From NCBI GenBank assembly GCA_039932715.1, contig JBDTPN010000016.1:7196-71195 (forward strand): a stretch of DNA of 64,000 nt, read 5' to 3'. Each line of letters begins with the position of its first letter. Positions within the stretch are counted from its first letter, which is position 1. Source of the stretch: ZC4RG30 sp039932715 (GTDB taxonomy: Bacteria > Pseudomonadota > Gammaproteobacteria > Steroidobacterales > Steroidobacteraceae). Under the pieces are notes generated by a model. The model did no database searches, had not been told where the DNA came from, and saw only the letters and a program-made list of their open reading frames with translations. Position numbers and translations under genes: made by a program. Shown here piece by piece: positions 55,781-64,000 of the stretch.

Positions 55781-58678
55781 ATGAACCGATTATCTCGACT
55801 GTTGACAACCTGCATGCTGTGCACGGGCGCATTCCTGGCCGCTGCGCAATCACCGACTTTACCCACAGGGCCAGCGGTGCCGGGCCTGCCCGCAGGACCC
55901 GACGCCGGCCTGCCGCCGCCCGCGCAAGTGACCGCACCCCTGCGTGAAAGCCCGACCTGGGCCGCGACGCTGGAGCGAATCGCACAAAGCGTGGTGTCCA
56001 TCGAGATCGACTCCACCCGGGCCTTCGACACCGAGTGGAATAGCTCCGCGCAGGCCACTGGCTTTGTCATCGATGCCGAACGCGGCCTCATCCTCACCAA
56101 TCGCCACGTGGTGACTCCAGGGCCAGTGACTGCCGAAGCCACCTTCCTCAATCGCGAGGAAGTGCAGCTGTATCCGGTATATCGCGATCCGGTCCACGAC
56201 TTCGGCCTGTATCGCTATGACCCCAGCAAGCTCAAGTTCATCAAGCCCAAGTCGCTGCCGCTGTATCCGGACGGCGCGCAGATCGGCAGGGAGATCCGCG
56301 TCATCGGCAACAACGCCGGCGAGCAGTTGTCCATCCTCGCCGGCACGCTGGCGAAACTGGATCGCGAGGCACCGGCCTATGGGCTGGGTCGCTACAACGA
56401 CTTCAATACCTTCTACCTGCAGGCGGCATCGGGCACATCCGGCGGATCTTCCGGATCACCCGTGGTCGACATCGAAGGACGTGTGATCGCGCTCAATGCC
56501 GGCGGTGCCAGCGGCAACGCGTCCAGTTTTTATCTGCCACTGGGGCGGGTCAAACGCGCAGTTCAGCTGATCAAGGACGGCAAACCCGTTACGCGTGGCA
56601 CGCTGCAAACGGTTTTCGGCTACACGCCCTATGACGAGCTGCGGCGCCTGGGCCTCAACGTGGAGATCGAACAGCAGGTGCGCAAGGAATTCCCTGCCAA
56701 CACCGGCATGCTCGTGGTCGACCAGATCCAGCCTGGTTCCCCGGCATTCGGCGCATTGCAGGCCGGCGACATACTGCTGCGCGTCAACAACAAATACGTC
56801 ACCACGTTTGAACCGCTGGACGAACTTCTCGACAACAGCATTGGCCAGTCGGTGGAATTGCAGGTGCAACGTGGGGGTGCGCTGCAGACGGTGAGGCTGG
56901 AGGTAGGTGACCTCAACGCCATTACCCCTGCGCGTTACATTGAATTTGGCGATGGCGTATTCAACGATCTTTCGTACCAGCAGGCGCGGCATTTCAACCT
57001 GCCGGTCAGCGGCGTTTACGTGGCCAATCCCGGATATAGCCTGACCGCTGCGGGTGTGCCGCGCGGTGCGCTGATCACGGCGCTCAATTCGAAGCCCATC
57101 ATCAATCTCGATGAATTCAAGGCCCAGCTGGCATTGCTGGGCGATGGTGATCGCGCCGCGGTGCGTTACACCACCCTGGACGACGTCAACGGCAGCCAGC
57201 TCAAATCCATGCGCATGGACCGCCGCTGGTTTCCGGCCAACGATTGCCATCGCGATGATGTCAGCGGGCTGTGGCCCTGCGTCGAGTTGCCGGCAGGGCC
57301 GGCGCCGCATGCCGCCGCAGGCGGCGTGACTGCGTTCCCGGCCGCGCGTGATCCCCTGGTGGTGAAGCTGGCGCCGTCGCTGGTGCACATCACATTTGAC
57401 ATGCCGTTTGCGATCTCCGGAATCACCGAGCGCAACTACCAGGGCACCGGCCTGCTGGTGGATGCCGTGCGCGGACTGGTAGTGACGGATCGCAACACTG
57501 TGCCGGTGTCGCTGGGGGATGTGCGCCTGACCTTTGGCGGGGCGCTGGAAATACCGGGCAAGGTGGAGTTCGTGCATCCCCTGCACAACCTTGCCGTCAT
57601 CTCCTACGACCCGAAGCTGATAGGTGCGACGCAAGTACGCAGCGCACGACTCAAGACCGGTCCGCTGCGCGAAGGCGAGAACGTGACCGTTGTGGGCATG
57701 GACGGGGAAGGGGATCTCAAATCCCGCGCTACCCAGGTGACCTCCATCGACCCGGTGATGCTGCCGCTGTCGCGCACCATGCAGTTCCGCGACAGCAACC
57801 TCGATGGGGCGCAATTGCTCAATCCCCCCATGGACTTCGACGGCGTGCTGGTTGACCAGGAAGGCGCGGTGCGCGCCCTGTGGTCCAGCTTTGCCATCGA
57901 GACCGGACGCGAACCCGTACAGGATTTCCGCGGAGTCAGCATCGAGCTGGTGGCGGAGATGATCGACCGGGTGCGCAGCAAGCAGCCATTGCACACCCTG
58001 GACGTGGAGCTGGCGTTGCAGCCTTTGACCGCCGCGCGGCGGCTGGGATTGTCTGACAAGTGGATCCAGAAGCTGGAGCTGCACAATCCCCAAAGCCGGC
58101 GGGCGCTGGGGGTGACAAGGCTCACGGGTGGATCTGCCGCTGCAATGCTGCTGCAGCAAGGCGACCTGTTGCTGGCTATTGATGGCGTGACTGTCTCCAG
58201 CTTCCGCGATGTGGAGCGCGCCACCGTCGACAAGTCTTCGGTGTCCGCCACTGTCTGGCGTGGTGATGCAGAAAAGATCATCGCCGTGCCCACCACTGCG
58301 CTGACCGGCCTGGACCTGGACCGGATCGTGTTGTGGGCAGGCGCGACGTTGCAGGCGCCACCGCGGCCCATGAGTGCGCAGCGCGGCATCCAGCCCGTGG
58401 GTGTCTATGTATCTTTCTTCGCCTATGGATCACCGGCAACGCGTTACCGGCTGATGCCGGGGCGACGCATCGTCCAGGTGGATGGCCAGCCTACGCCTGA
58501 CCTGGATGCATTCCTCAAGGTGGTTGCGGGACGACCGGATCGATCCTCGGTACGGCTGCGGACCATGACCTGGAACAATGTCCCTGAAGTCATCACGCTG
58601 AAGCTGGACAGCCACTACTGGCCCACTGCAGAGATCCTGCGCACTCCTGGCGGCTGGGACCGCCGTGCGCTGGAGTAG
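55781..58678 (+). CDS. tandem HtrA protease, Nma111/Deg7-like
   Basis: 965 aa with a signal peptide (LLTTCMLCTGAFLAAAQS), so exported. The first HtrA domain is complete: H109 (TNRHVV), D140 (YRDPVHDFGLYRYDP), S224 (GGSSGSPVV). PDZ-like domains follow (about 270-380 and 400-490). A second HtrA domain (about 525-735) has lost its triad: N572 for His (TDRNTV), N603 for Asp (HPLHNLAVISYDP), D687 near the Ser position (FDGVLVDQEG). More PDZ-like sequence ends the protein. The order, and blocks such as IYRDPVHDFG, GEQLSILAG and YNDFNT, resemble fungal Nma111 and plant Deg7. Likely an envelope protease; the dead domain may bind substrate or hold the oligomer. Shine-Dalgarno AAAGGA is present. Confidence 0.85.
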   Translation: MNRLSRLLTTCMLCTGAFLAAAQSPTLPTGPAVPGLPAGPDAGLPPPAQVTAPLRESPTWAATLERIAQSVVSIEIDSTRAFDTEWNSSAQATGFVIDAERGLILTNRHVVTPGPVTAEATFLNREEVQLYPVYRDPVHDFGLYRYDPSKLKFIKPKSLPLYPDGAQIGREIRVIGNNAGEQLSILAGTLAKLDREAPAYGLGRYNDFNTFYLQAASGTSGGSSGSPVVDIEGRVIALNAGGASGNASSFYLPLGRVKRAVQLIKDGKPVTRGTLQTVFGYTPYDELRRLGLNVEIEQQVRKEFPANTGMLVVDQIQPGSPAFGALQAGDILLRVNNKYVTTFEPLDELLDNSIGQSVELQVQRGGALQTVRLEVGDLNAITPARYIEFGDGVFNDLSYQQARHFNLPVSGVYVANPGYSLTAAGVPRGALITALNSKPIINLDEFKAQLALLGDGDRAAVRYTTLDDVNGSQLKSMRMDRRWFPANDCHRDDVSGLWPCVELPAGPAPHAAAGGVTAFPAARDPLVVKLAPSLVHITFDMPFAISGITERNYQGTGLLVDAVRGLVVTDRNTVPVSLGDVRLTFGGALEIPGKVEFVHPLHNLAVISYDPKLIGATQVRSARLKTGPLREGENVTVVGMDGEGDLKSRATQVTSIDPVMLPLSRTMQFRDSNLDGAQLLNPPMDFDGVLVDQEGAVRALWSSFAIETGREPVQDFRGVSIELVAEMIDRVRSKQPLHTLDVELALQPLTAARRLGLSDKWIQKLELHNPQSRRALGVTRLTGGSAAAMLLQQGDLLLAIDGVTVSSFRDVERATVDKSSVSATVWRGDAEKIIAVPTTALTGLDLDRIVLWAGATLQAPPRPMSAQRGIQPVGVYVSFFAYGSPATRYRLMPGRRIVQVDGQPTPDLDAFLKVVAGRPDRSSVRLRTMTWNNVPEVITLKLDSHYWPTAEILRTPGGWDRRALE

Positions 58679-58681
58679 AAT
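58676..58681 (+). promoter_or_regulatory. -10 hexamer overlapping a stop codon, abutting sua5
   Basis: TAGAAT, whose TAG is the stop codon of the preceding gene, followed by exactly 6 nt and the next ATG. Predicted leaderless start. Confidence 0.5.
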
Positions 58682-58687
58682 TCCCGG

Positions 58688-59710
58688 ATGGTTAAAGTTG
58701 TGCGGGCCTCACAGGCCGAATTGGAAGCGGCCGTCGATGCATTGCGCGACGGCGAGCTGGTCGCGTTTCCCACCGAGACCGTTTATGGACTCGGTGCAAA
58801 CGCGTCCAATCCAACGGCGGTGCGCAAGGTATTCGAGCTCAAGGGGCGGCCTCCGTCGCATCCGGTGATCGTGCACATTGATGAGCGGCGTTTCCTCAAG
58901 CGCTGGGTCCGCGAAATGCCCCCCAAGGCCGAGTTGCTGGCCGACGCCTTCTGGCCCGGGCCCATGACCCTGGTGTTGCCGCGCGCGGAAGCCGTACACG
59001 ACATCGTGACCGGCGGACAGGACAGCATTGCCATGCGCATTCCTTCCCATCCCATGGCGCGCCAGCTGCTCAATGCCTTTGGTGGCGGCATCGCGGCCCC
59101 TTCTGCCAACCGCTTCGGTCGCCTCAGTGCCACTCGTGCCGAGCATGTGCAGGACGAATTCGGTGATGCGGTCAAGGTGGTGCTCGACGGCGGGGAATGT
59201 CAGGTCGGCCTGGAGTCCACCATCGTCAGTTGCCTTGATGACACCATCCGCCTGCTGCGCCCGGGCGCGGTGACGCTGGGGCAGTTGCGCACCGTGGTGG
59301 GCGAAGTGCATATCGGTGCGGACCGCAGCGCACCGCGCGTGCCAGGTGCACTGGCGGCGCATTACGCGCCAACCACGCCCATGGCCATCGTGCCGGCCGG
59401 TGAGCTCGACGCGCTGGCCGATTCCCTGTCGGGAGGCGGGCAGCGCATTGCCGTGCTCGCGCAGCGGCTGCCTCTCAAGACCTATGAATTCGTGACCTGG
59501 ATCAATACCGGCAAGCGGGCCGAAGCTTACGGGCACGACCTGTATTCAAACCTGCGCACGCTGGACAAGGCCGGTTGCGCGCGCATCCTGGTGGAGGAAG
59601 TGCCCGGCGACGAACGCTGGGACGCCATCCGTGATCGCCTGGCGCGCGCTGCCGCGGGCGCTGCCATGCCGTTGGACGGCGCGGAATTCGCCACGGGTGT
59701 GCTGCCATGA
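58688..59710 (+). CDS. sua5: L-threonylcarbamoyladenylate synthase (Sua5 type)
   Basis: 340-aa enzyme making the TC-AMP donor for t6A37 on ANN-decoding tRNAs. The YrdC domain (residues 1-200) shows LVAFPTETVYGLGANASNP, LKGRPPSHPVIVHI, AFWPGPMTLVLP and APSANRFGRLSAT. A linker and a C-terminal Sua5 domain (about 225-340) follow, which short TsaC proteins lack. The linker begins RVPGALAAHYAPTTP, the typical Sua5 hinge. Confidence 0.95.
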   Translation: MVKVVRASQAELEAAVDALRDGELVAFPTETVYGLGANASNPTAVRKVFELKGRPPSHPVIVHIDERRFLKRWVREMPPKAELLADAFWPGPMTLVLPRAEAVHDIVTGGQDSIAMRIPSHPMARQLLNAFGGGIAAPSANRFGRLSATRAEHVQDEFGDAVKVVLDGGECQVGLESTIVSCLDDTIRLLRPGAVTLGQLRTVVGEVHIGADRSAPRVPGALAAHYAPTTPMAIVPAGELDALADSLSGGGQRIAVLAQRLPLKTYEFVTWINTGKRAEAYGHDLYSNLRTLDKAGCARILVEEVPGDERWDAIRDRLARAAAGAAMPLDGAEFATGVLP

Positions 59711-60882
59711 GCAGCGTGCCCAGGCGAAAGTACATCGATCCATTTGAACCGGCGCAGGTGCGCAGGCTGGTGGCCACCTACGGCTCCCCACTGTTGATCG
59801 TCGATTGCGAGCGCATCCGCGCGCAATACCGGCGCCTGCAGAAGGCGCTGCCCGGTGTCGATCTGCATTATGCGCTCAAGCCCTTGCCGCATCCGGCCGT
59901 GGTACGCACGCTGGTGGCGCTGGGGGGCTATCTGGATCTTGCCACCACCGGTGAAGTGCAGTTGGTGTCGCGCCTGGGCGTGGATCCCTCGATCTGCATA
60001 CACAGCCATCCCATCAAGCGCGACAAGGACATTCGCAATGCCCTGATGGCCGGGGTCACCACTTTCGTCTGCGACAACCCGGATGAAGTGCGCAAGTTCC
60101 GCCGTTACCGCGACCAGGCCAGGCTGCTGTTGCGCGTGTCATATCGCAGCCCCGGTGCCGTCGCCGACCTGTCGCGCAAATTCGGTTGCGACCCCGAGAG
60201 CGCGCTGGTCCTGGCGCGCCTGGCTGCGCAACTGGGCATCAACGTGCTGGGATTTTCATTCCACGTGGGTTCGCAGTCGCCCGATCCACTCAAGCACGTG
60301 GAAGCCATAGAGTCCTGCACCTTGCTGCTGCGCAAGGCGCGGCGCGAGAAGCTGGGCGCCTGCAATGTGCTCGACATTGGCGGCGGATTTCCCATCGATT
60401 ACGCCAAGCGCGTGCCCGATATCGCGCGTTTCTGTGCGCCCATCCGCAAGGCCCTGTCTGCCCTGCCCGCGAGTGTGCGAGTCATCGCCGAACCTGGCCG
60501 CTATATCGCCGGGCCCTGCGCCATCGGCGTGGCCACGGTGATGGGAAGGGCCGAGCGCGAAGGCCTGTGGTGGTATTACCTCGACGACGGCGTGTATGGG
60601 TCATACAGCGGCAAGCTCTACGATCACGCCACCTATCCCATCGAGAGCCTGCGCAAGGACGGAGAGCTGCGGCCTTCGGTACTGGCTGGACCCACCTGCG
60701 ACAGCATTGACGTGATTGCGGAAAATATCCTGCTGCCCAAACTCAAATCCGGCGACCTGCTGGTGGGGCGAGTCATGGGAGCCTATACCTGGGCGTCGGC
60801 CAGCGAGTTCAACTACTTTCCAAAGGCCACCGTGGTTTCCGTCAATGAGACGCCAGGGGACCTGGGAAAAGTCGATGAGTAA
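59707..60882 (+). CDS. PLP-dependent ornithine/lysine/diaminopimelate-type decarboxylase
   Basis: 391-aa fold-III (group IV) decarboxylase. K58 in LHYALKPLPHP would bind PLP. Also present are FHVGSQSPDP, DIGGGFPIDY, the EPGRYIAG phosphate region, and C331 in GPTCDSIDVI, which contributes to the active site of the partner subunit. The ornithine decarboxylase branch is the closest by eye (GPTCDSID, YYLDDGVYGSYSGKLYD), so putrescine synthesis is the likely role; lysine or dual specificity is possible. ATGA overlap with sua5. Confidence 0.88.
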   Translation: MSSVPRRKYIDPFEPAQVRRLVATYGSPLLIVDCERIRAQYRRLQKALPGVDLHYALKPLPHPAVVRTLVALGGYLDLATTGEVQLVSRLGVDPSICIHSHPIKRDKDIRNALMAGVTTFVCDNPDEVRKFRRYRDQARLLLRVSYRSPGAVADLSRKFGCDPESALVLARLAAQLGINVLGFSFHVGSQSPDPLKHVEAIESCTLLLRKARREKLGACNVLDIGGGFPIDYAKRVPDIARFCAPIRKALSALPASVRVIAEPGRYIAGPCAIGVATVMGRAEREGLWWYYLDDGVYGSYSGKLYDHATYPIESLRKDGELRPSVLAGPTCDSIDVIAENILLPKLKSGDLLVGRVMGAYTWASASEFNYFPKATVVSVNETPGDLGKVDE

Positions 60883-60891
60883 GGCACGACC

Positions 60892-61302
60892 ATGAACCCG
60901 AAAACCGTAGCGCTGTTCCTGGTGGCTGTTGCCGTGTTGTCGCTGGTGCGCATCGTGATGCAGTGGCGCGGCGTGGCCCGCAAGCGCCCGTCAGACTGGG
61001 ACGAACAGTTCATCCAGCAGTTGCGCAAGGCTGGTGTCACGCCTTTCGAAGACCAGGTGGTGGATTTTTTCTTTACCGTACCGGACCGGCGCAGCAGCGA
61101 TGCCATAGCAAAGCTGTTGACCCCCGAAGGCTATGTGGTGGATGCCCGGCCTGATGCCGACAGTGGCAGGATCAGTGTGCACGCACAGCGCACCATGCGA
61201 TTGCACGTTCCGGAAATGCAGGCGCTGACCGCGCGTTTCCGTGCGCTGGCCGATGAACACGGCGGCACCTACGACAACTGGGCAGTGGGCAAAACAAAGT
61301 GA
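60892..61302 (+). CDS. membrane-anchored RraB-like RNase E regulator
   Basis: 136 aa. An N-terminal hydrophobic helix (TVALFLVAVAVLSLVRIVMQW) is followed by a domain (WDEQFIQQLRKAGVTPFEDQVVDFFFTVPD to the end) that resembles RraB, the protein inhibitor of RNase E. Typical RraB is soluble, so the anchor is a variation; RNase E itself binds the membrane. No RNase E gene is in the window, only RNase G. Starts 9 bp after the decarboxylase. Confidence 0.75.
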   Translation: MNPKTVALFLVAVAVLSLVRIVMQWRGVARKRPSDWDEQFIQQLRKAGVTPFEDQVVDFFFTVPDRRSSDAIAKLLTPEGYVVDARPDADSGRISVHAQRTMRLHVPEMQALTARFRALADEHGGTYDNWAVGKTK

Positions 61303-61326
61303 CCCGCGGAGCAGGCATGCGCGATC

Positions 61327-61704
61327 ATGATTGTGATAGCCCTGGCCATGGCGCAGTTATCAATGGCCAGCAACCTTTCCTTCCTCAACGATTCGGTGGT
61401 CAGCAAGTTCAAGAAACAGGACTTGCAGCTGCTGATGGCTTCGGTGGACAAAGTGCTCGATTCCCCCGAGCCGCGTGCCAGTGGCAACTGGAGCAATGCA
61501 AAAACCGGCAACTCGGGAGAGGTCGTGGTGACCGGGCAATTCACCGCCACCGACGGTCATGCATGCAAGAACGTGAATGTCCTCAACCGTACCGCGACCA
61601 TGCAGGGCAAGGCGGATTACATACTTTGCCAGGTGCCAGGTCGGGGCTGGTTGTTGAACCCGCAGGCGCGGCCGGCGCCGGGTGATGCGCCTGCCTCCAG
61701 GTAG
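61327..61704 (+). CDS. small exported protein, surface-antigen-like
   Basis: 125 aa. A weak N-terminal signal (IVIALAMAQLSMA) precedes a soluble domain with the pattern W-S/N-x-x-T-G-x-S-G (SGNWSNAKTGNSGEVVV), CKNVNV, and a closing GKADYILCQVPGRGWLL. This arrangement resembles the C-terminal domain of the 17-kDa/RT0821-Lpp0805 surface antigens, with two Cys that could pair. Function unknown; probably periplasmic. It lies between rraB-like and an outer-membrane-type gene on the same strand. Confidence 0.55.
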   Translation: MIVIALAMAQLSMASNLSFLNDSVVSKFKKQDLQLLMASVDKVLDSPEPRASGNWSNAKTGNSGEVVVTGQFTATDGHACKNVNVLNRTATMQGKADYILCQVPGRGWLLNPQARPAPGDAPASR

Positions 61705-61710
61705 GCGTGC

Positions 61711-62538
61711 ATGCCTGCGCACCTGGTAGCGCTGGCAGCCACATTGGCCTCGCAGTGCATGACAGGCGAGGTGGACGCGCCGCCATCGGTGCCCTACGCA
61801 TTCGCCGCTGAACTGGGTTCTGGGGTTTACGATTTCGGCGGCCGCACGCTGCAGGTGTATCGCCTGCCCATTTCCTGGTCCCTGCGATCCGCTGAAAGTC
61901 GCGACAACGGACCACGGGTTGTGGGCTGGCGTCTGCGCATGCCGGTGACTGCGGGATTCCTCAATTTCAGGACCGAGGACATACTCCAGGGTCAGCTGCC
62001 GTCAAGCATCGACATGCTGAGTGTGGCGCCGGGTGTGGAATGGGAGTTCCTGCCGCGTGCGGGCTGGAGCGTGCGTCCCTACGTCGAGGCTGGACTGATT
62101 TTCGCGTCCGGCAGTCATGTGGATTCGATCAATACCAATGCCGGCGTGCAGGCCGACTACACCTGGAATCCGCGGGTGGGGGAAATGCGCTGGAGCACGC
62201 GATTTTCCTATTCGCGGGTTAACTATCAAAGCTGCCAGACAGATGACGACATGTCGCACCTGCGTACCGGCATCGACTGGCCGGCCGCATATAGCTTCAA
62301 CATCGGCAACCGGCCGGCGGATATCGGGCCTTTTGCCATGGGGGAATGGTTCATGGACCGCCCCGGCAACGACAAACTGGGCGCGGCGATCCCGCGGTTT
62401 ACGCTCGAGACGGGATTGATGCTGCAGCTGCGGCCCATGCCCAGCATCTGGGGGTTCACTGCGCCGCGATTGGGTCTCAGCTATCGTTTCGCCGGTGAGT
62501 TTTCCGGATTCCGGTTCGTCATCGGCGAAACGCTGTGA
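61711..62538 (+). CDS. probable outer-membrane beta-barrel protein
   Basis: 275 aa, no family recognised. The sequence has the alternating hydrophobic/polar strands and aromatic girdles of small barrels (RPYVEAGLIFASGSHV, MRWSTRFSYSRVNYQSC, APRLGLSYRFAGEFSGFRFVIGETL). The N-terminus is only weakly signal-like, so the true start may differ (a second ATG lies 16 codons in). Six bp after the upstream gene; convergent with the DUF4136 lipoprotein. Confidence 0.55.
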   Translation: MPAHLVALAATLASQCMTGEVDAPPSVPYAFAAELGSGVYDFGGRTLQVYRLPISWSLRSAESRDNGPRVVGWRLRMPVTAGFLNFRTEDILQGQLPSSIDMLSVAPGVEWEFLPRAGWSVRPYVEAGLIFASGSHVDSINTNAGVQADYTWNPRVGEMRWSTRFSYSRVNYQSCQTDDDMSHLRTGIDWPAAYSFNIGNRPADIGPFAMGEWFMDRPGNDKLGAAIPRFTLETGLMLQLRPMPSIWGFTAPRLGLSYRFAGEFSGFRFVIGETL

Positions 62539-62551
62539 TCGCGACTTAAGG

Positions 62552-63136
62552 TTATTTGTCGACCGGTGCCACGGCCGCAGCACCGGCGTGCGCCGGGTAC
62601 TTGAGGAAGATTTCGGTAACCACCCCGTCGATGGCCGGGCCGGGGCTGTTGATCATCTTGTCGGTAACCCTGGCCTCGACCACGCCTTCCCAGACCAGCT
62701 GCTTGCGCGCCGCATCCACCACATCGATATTGGCCGTGCCCACCTTGTAGTGCGTGGTGTAAACATCATTCGAGTACGCCGGCCAGCCGCCATACATGCC
62801 GCCGCGATAGCCGTAGTAGCCCATGCCCATCGAGGAGCCCGTGCTGGTGACATCGGTTTGCTGGCGCGTCGAGACATTGACGTTGACCAGCAGGTCCGGG
62901 GTGGCGGTGGCCAGGCGGTAACCGCGCGCTTCCATCTCGCGACTGATTGCCGATTTGAAATGTCCGCTGAGGATGGTGCCATTGCCGGCGCGGTCGGTGC
63001 CCATTGGCGAAACGAAACCGTAGGTGTGATACGTCGCGAAGTTGGCGGAACGGTCAAAGTCGGCATGTGTCTTGGGGCCGGATACGCAGGCGGTCAACAA
63101 GCCCATGCAGGCCAGCAACAGTGTCTTGCGGAACAT
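62552..63136 (-). CDS. DUF4136 lipoprotein
   Basis: 194-aa lipoprotein. Signal MFRKTLLLACMGLLTAC with lipobox LTAC, then the family opening DFDRSANFATYHTYGFVSP. The core runs GYRLATATPDLLVNVNVSTRQQTDV, with a Tyr/Gly stretch MGMGYYGYRGGMYGG, to the closing DVVDAARKQLVWEGVVEARVTDK. DUF4136 proteins are envelope lipoproteins of unknown role. The ATG at 63136, preceded by TAGGAG, is chosen over a TTG two codons earlier. Confidence 0.88.
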   Translation of the reverse strand: MFRKTLLLACMGLLTACVSGPKTHADFDRSANFATYHTYGFVSPMGTDRAGNGTILSGHFKSAISREMEARGYRLATATPDLLVNVNVSTRQQTDVTSTGSSMGMGYYGYRGGMYGGWPAYSNDVYTTHYKVGTANIDVVDAARKQLVWEGVVEARVTDKMINSPGPAIDGVVTEIFLKYPAHAGAAAVAPVDK

Positions 63137-63250
63137 GTTCAAAACTCCTAATCCTTGGGCCTACGGGGCAATAGCCGGATGCTAGCAAATTGGCCCAGCC
63201 CGTGTTCGCGCAGGCCCGCTGCCAGGGCAGCGGCGCGAAGATTTAATGTA

Positions 63251-64000
63251 TCAGGGGCTTTTTTCCGTCTGCCGGCGCACGGCCTCGGCTGCTGCCTTGA
63301 TGGCTTCCTGGTCCCCCAGGTAGCCACTGCTGACGGGTTGCAGCCTGTCATCCAGCTGGTAGAGCAGGGGCACGCCGGTGGGGATATTGAGCTCCACGAT
63401 TTCACTTTCAGCCACGTTGTCGAGCATCTTCACCATGGCGCGCAGGCTGTTGCCATGCGCAGCCACCAGGATGTTTTCGCCGGCGCGCAGTCGCGGCGCA
63501 ATGGAGCCTTCCCACAGTGGCAGCACCCGCGCCAGGGTGTCCTTGAGTGATTCGGTAGCAGGCAGCAGCAGCGGGTCGACCCCCGCATAACGCGCGTCGT
63601 GGCGCGGATGGCGCGCATCATCTTCGGCCAGCGGTGGCGGGGGGATGTCGTAGCTGCGCCGCCAGATCTTGACCTGCGCGGCACCGTGCTGTGCGGCGGT
63701 CTGGGCCTTGTCCAATCCCTGAAGCGCGCCGTAATGGCGCTCATTGAGACGCCAGCTGTCCTCTATGGGCAGCCACATGCGGTCCATCTCATCCAGGGCA
63801 ATCCACAGGGTGCGGATGGCACGCTTGAGCACGGAGGTGTAGGCGTGGTCGAATCTGATACCCGTGGCCTTGAGTTCGCGGCCGGCCTGGCGGGCCTCCT
63901 CGCGACCCTGGTCGGAAAGGTCCACGTCCGTCCATCCGGTGAACAGGTTGGCGACATTCCACACACTCTGCCCGTGTCGCAGCAGGACCAGCTTTCCAGC
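63251..64000 (-). CDS. gpmA: 2,3-bisphosphoglycerate-dependent phosphoglycerate mutase (5' end outside window)
   Basis: Glycolytic phosphoglycerate mutase. 249 codons are visible; the start lies beyond the right edge. Phosphohistidine motif LVLLRHGQSVWNVANLFTGWTDVDLS, then YTSVLKRAIRTLW, LNERHYGALQGLDKAQTA, and the second histidine in ILVAAHGNSLRAMVKMLD. ELNIPTGVPLLYQLDD is close to E. coli GpmA. Orientation is toward the DUF4136 gene, 115 bp away. Confidence 0.95.
   Translation of the reverse strand, partial: AGKLVLLRHGQSVWNVANLFTGWTDVDLSDQGREEARQAGRELKATGIRFDHAYTSVLKRAIRTLWIALDEMDRMWLPIEDSWRLNERHYGALQGLDKAQTAAQHGAAQVKIWRRSYDIPPPPLAEDDARHPRHDARYAGVDPLLLPATESLKDTLARVLPLWEGSIAPRLRAGENILVAAHGNSLRAMVKMLDNVAESEIVELNIPTGVPLLYQLDDRLQPVSSGYLGDQEAIKAAAEAVRRQTEKSP

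Overview
The window is a gene-dense, high-GC stretch of a gammaproteobacterial chromosome. The evidence is gene order: miaB-phoH-ybeY-corC-lnt, leuS-lptE, holA-nadD-rsfS-rlmH-maf-rng, divergent darP/pmbA, and the zapA-6S RNA-fau cluster next to ygfB-pepP-ubiH-ubiI. A Clp/Vfr-like Crp homologue and TIR/TolB-like/TPR proteins point loosely to the Xanthomonadales/Nevskiales/Steroidobacter side of the class. That placement is inference only. No phage, insertion sequence, integrase or CRISPR array was seen.

Layout. 1-4500: end of an r-protein operon (rplQ), a TauD-type dioxygenase, mscL, pepQ, an Ala-rich lipoprotein with an unusual leader, and a GNAT. 4500-11200: the repair/replication pair uvrA and ssb, flanked on one side by a TIR-TM-TolB-like-TPR gene and on the other by a zinc-ribbon PD-(D/E)xK nuclease resembling Card1/Can2. 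11200-18000: miaB-phoH-ybeY-corC-lnt, then a lipoprotein HtrA protease with a possible sigma-E promoter. 18000-31100: leuS-lptE, a small inserted cluster (HEAAH protein, DUF883, holin-like, pip, hinT), then holA-nadD-rsfS-rlmH-maf-rng-nit-tldD. 31100-41000: ExeA-like/FHA ATPase, purK, purE, short darP, pmbA, yihY, purC, djlA, rpe, crp-like, coq7. 41000-44400: rplM-rpsI, tRNA-Gln(CUG), then a second TIR-TM-TolB-like-TPR gene enclosed by the tRNA 3' end and a degenerate copy of it. 44400-49300: leuA with a leader ORF, rpiA, a 16-codon Lys/Ala gene, an EVE protein, fau, 6S RNA, zapA and a coiled-coil partner. 49300-64000: ygfB-pepP-ubiH-ubiI, phhB-ispG, dgkA, a bacterial Nma111/Deg7-like double HtrA, sua5, a PLP decarboxylase, rraB, three envelope proteins, and gpmA cut by the window edge.

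Most genes are housekeeping: translation and tRNA modification, ribosome assembly, envelope biogenesis, ubiquinone (coq7, ubiH, ubiI), purines (purC, purE, purK), cell division and proteolysis. The unusual layer is two paralogous TIR proteins, the Card1-like nuclease, the Nma111-like protease, and a transcription style in which TATAAT-like -10 hexamers lie 6-8 nt before start codons that lack a Shine-Dalgarno. That spacing suggests many leaderless mRNAs, some from overlapping divergent promoters only 18-25 bp wide.
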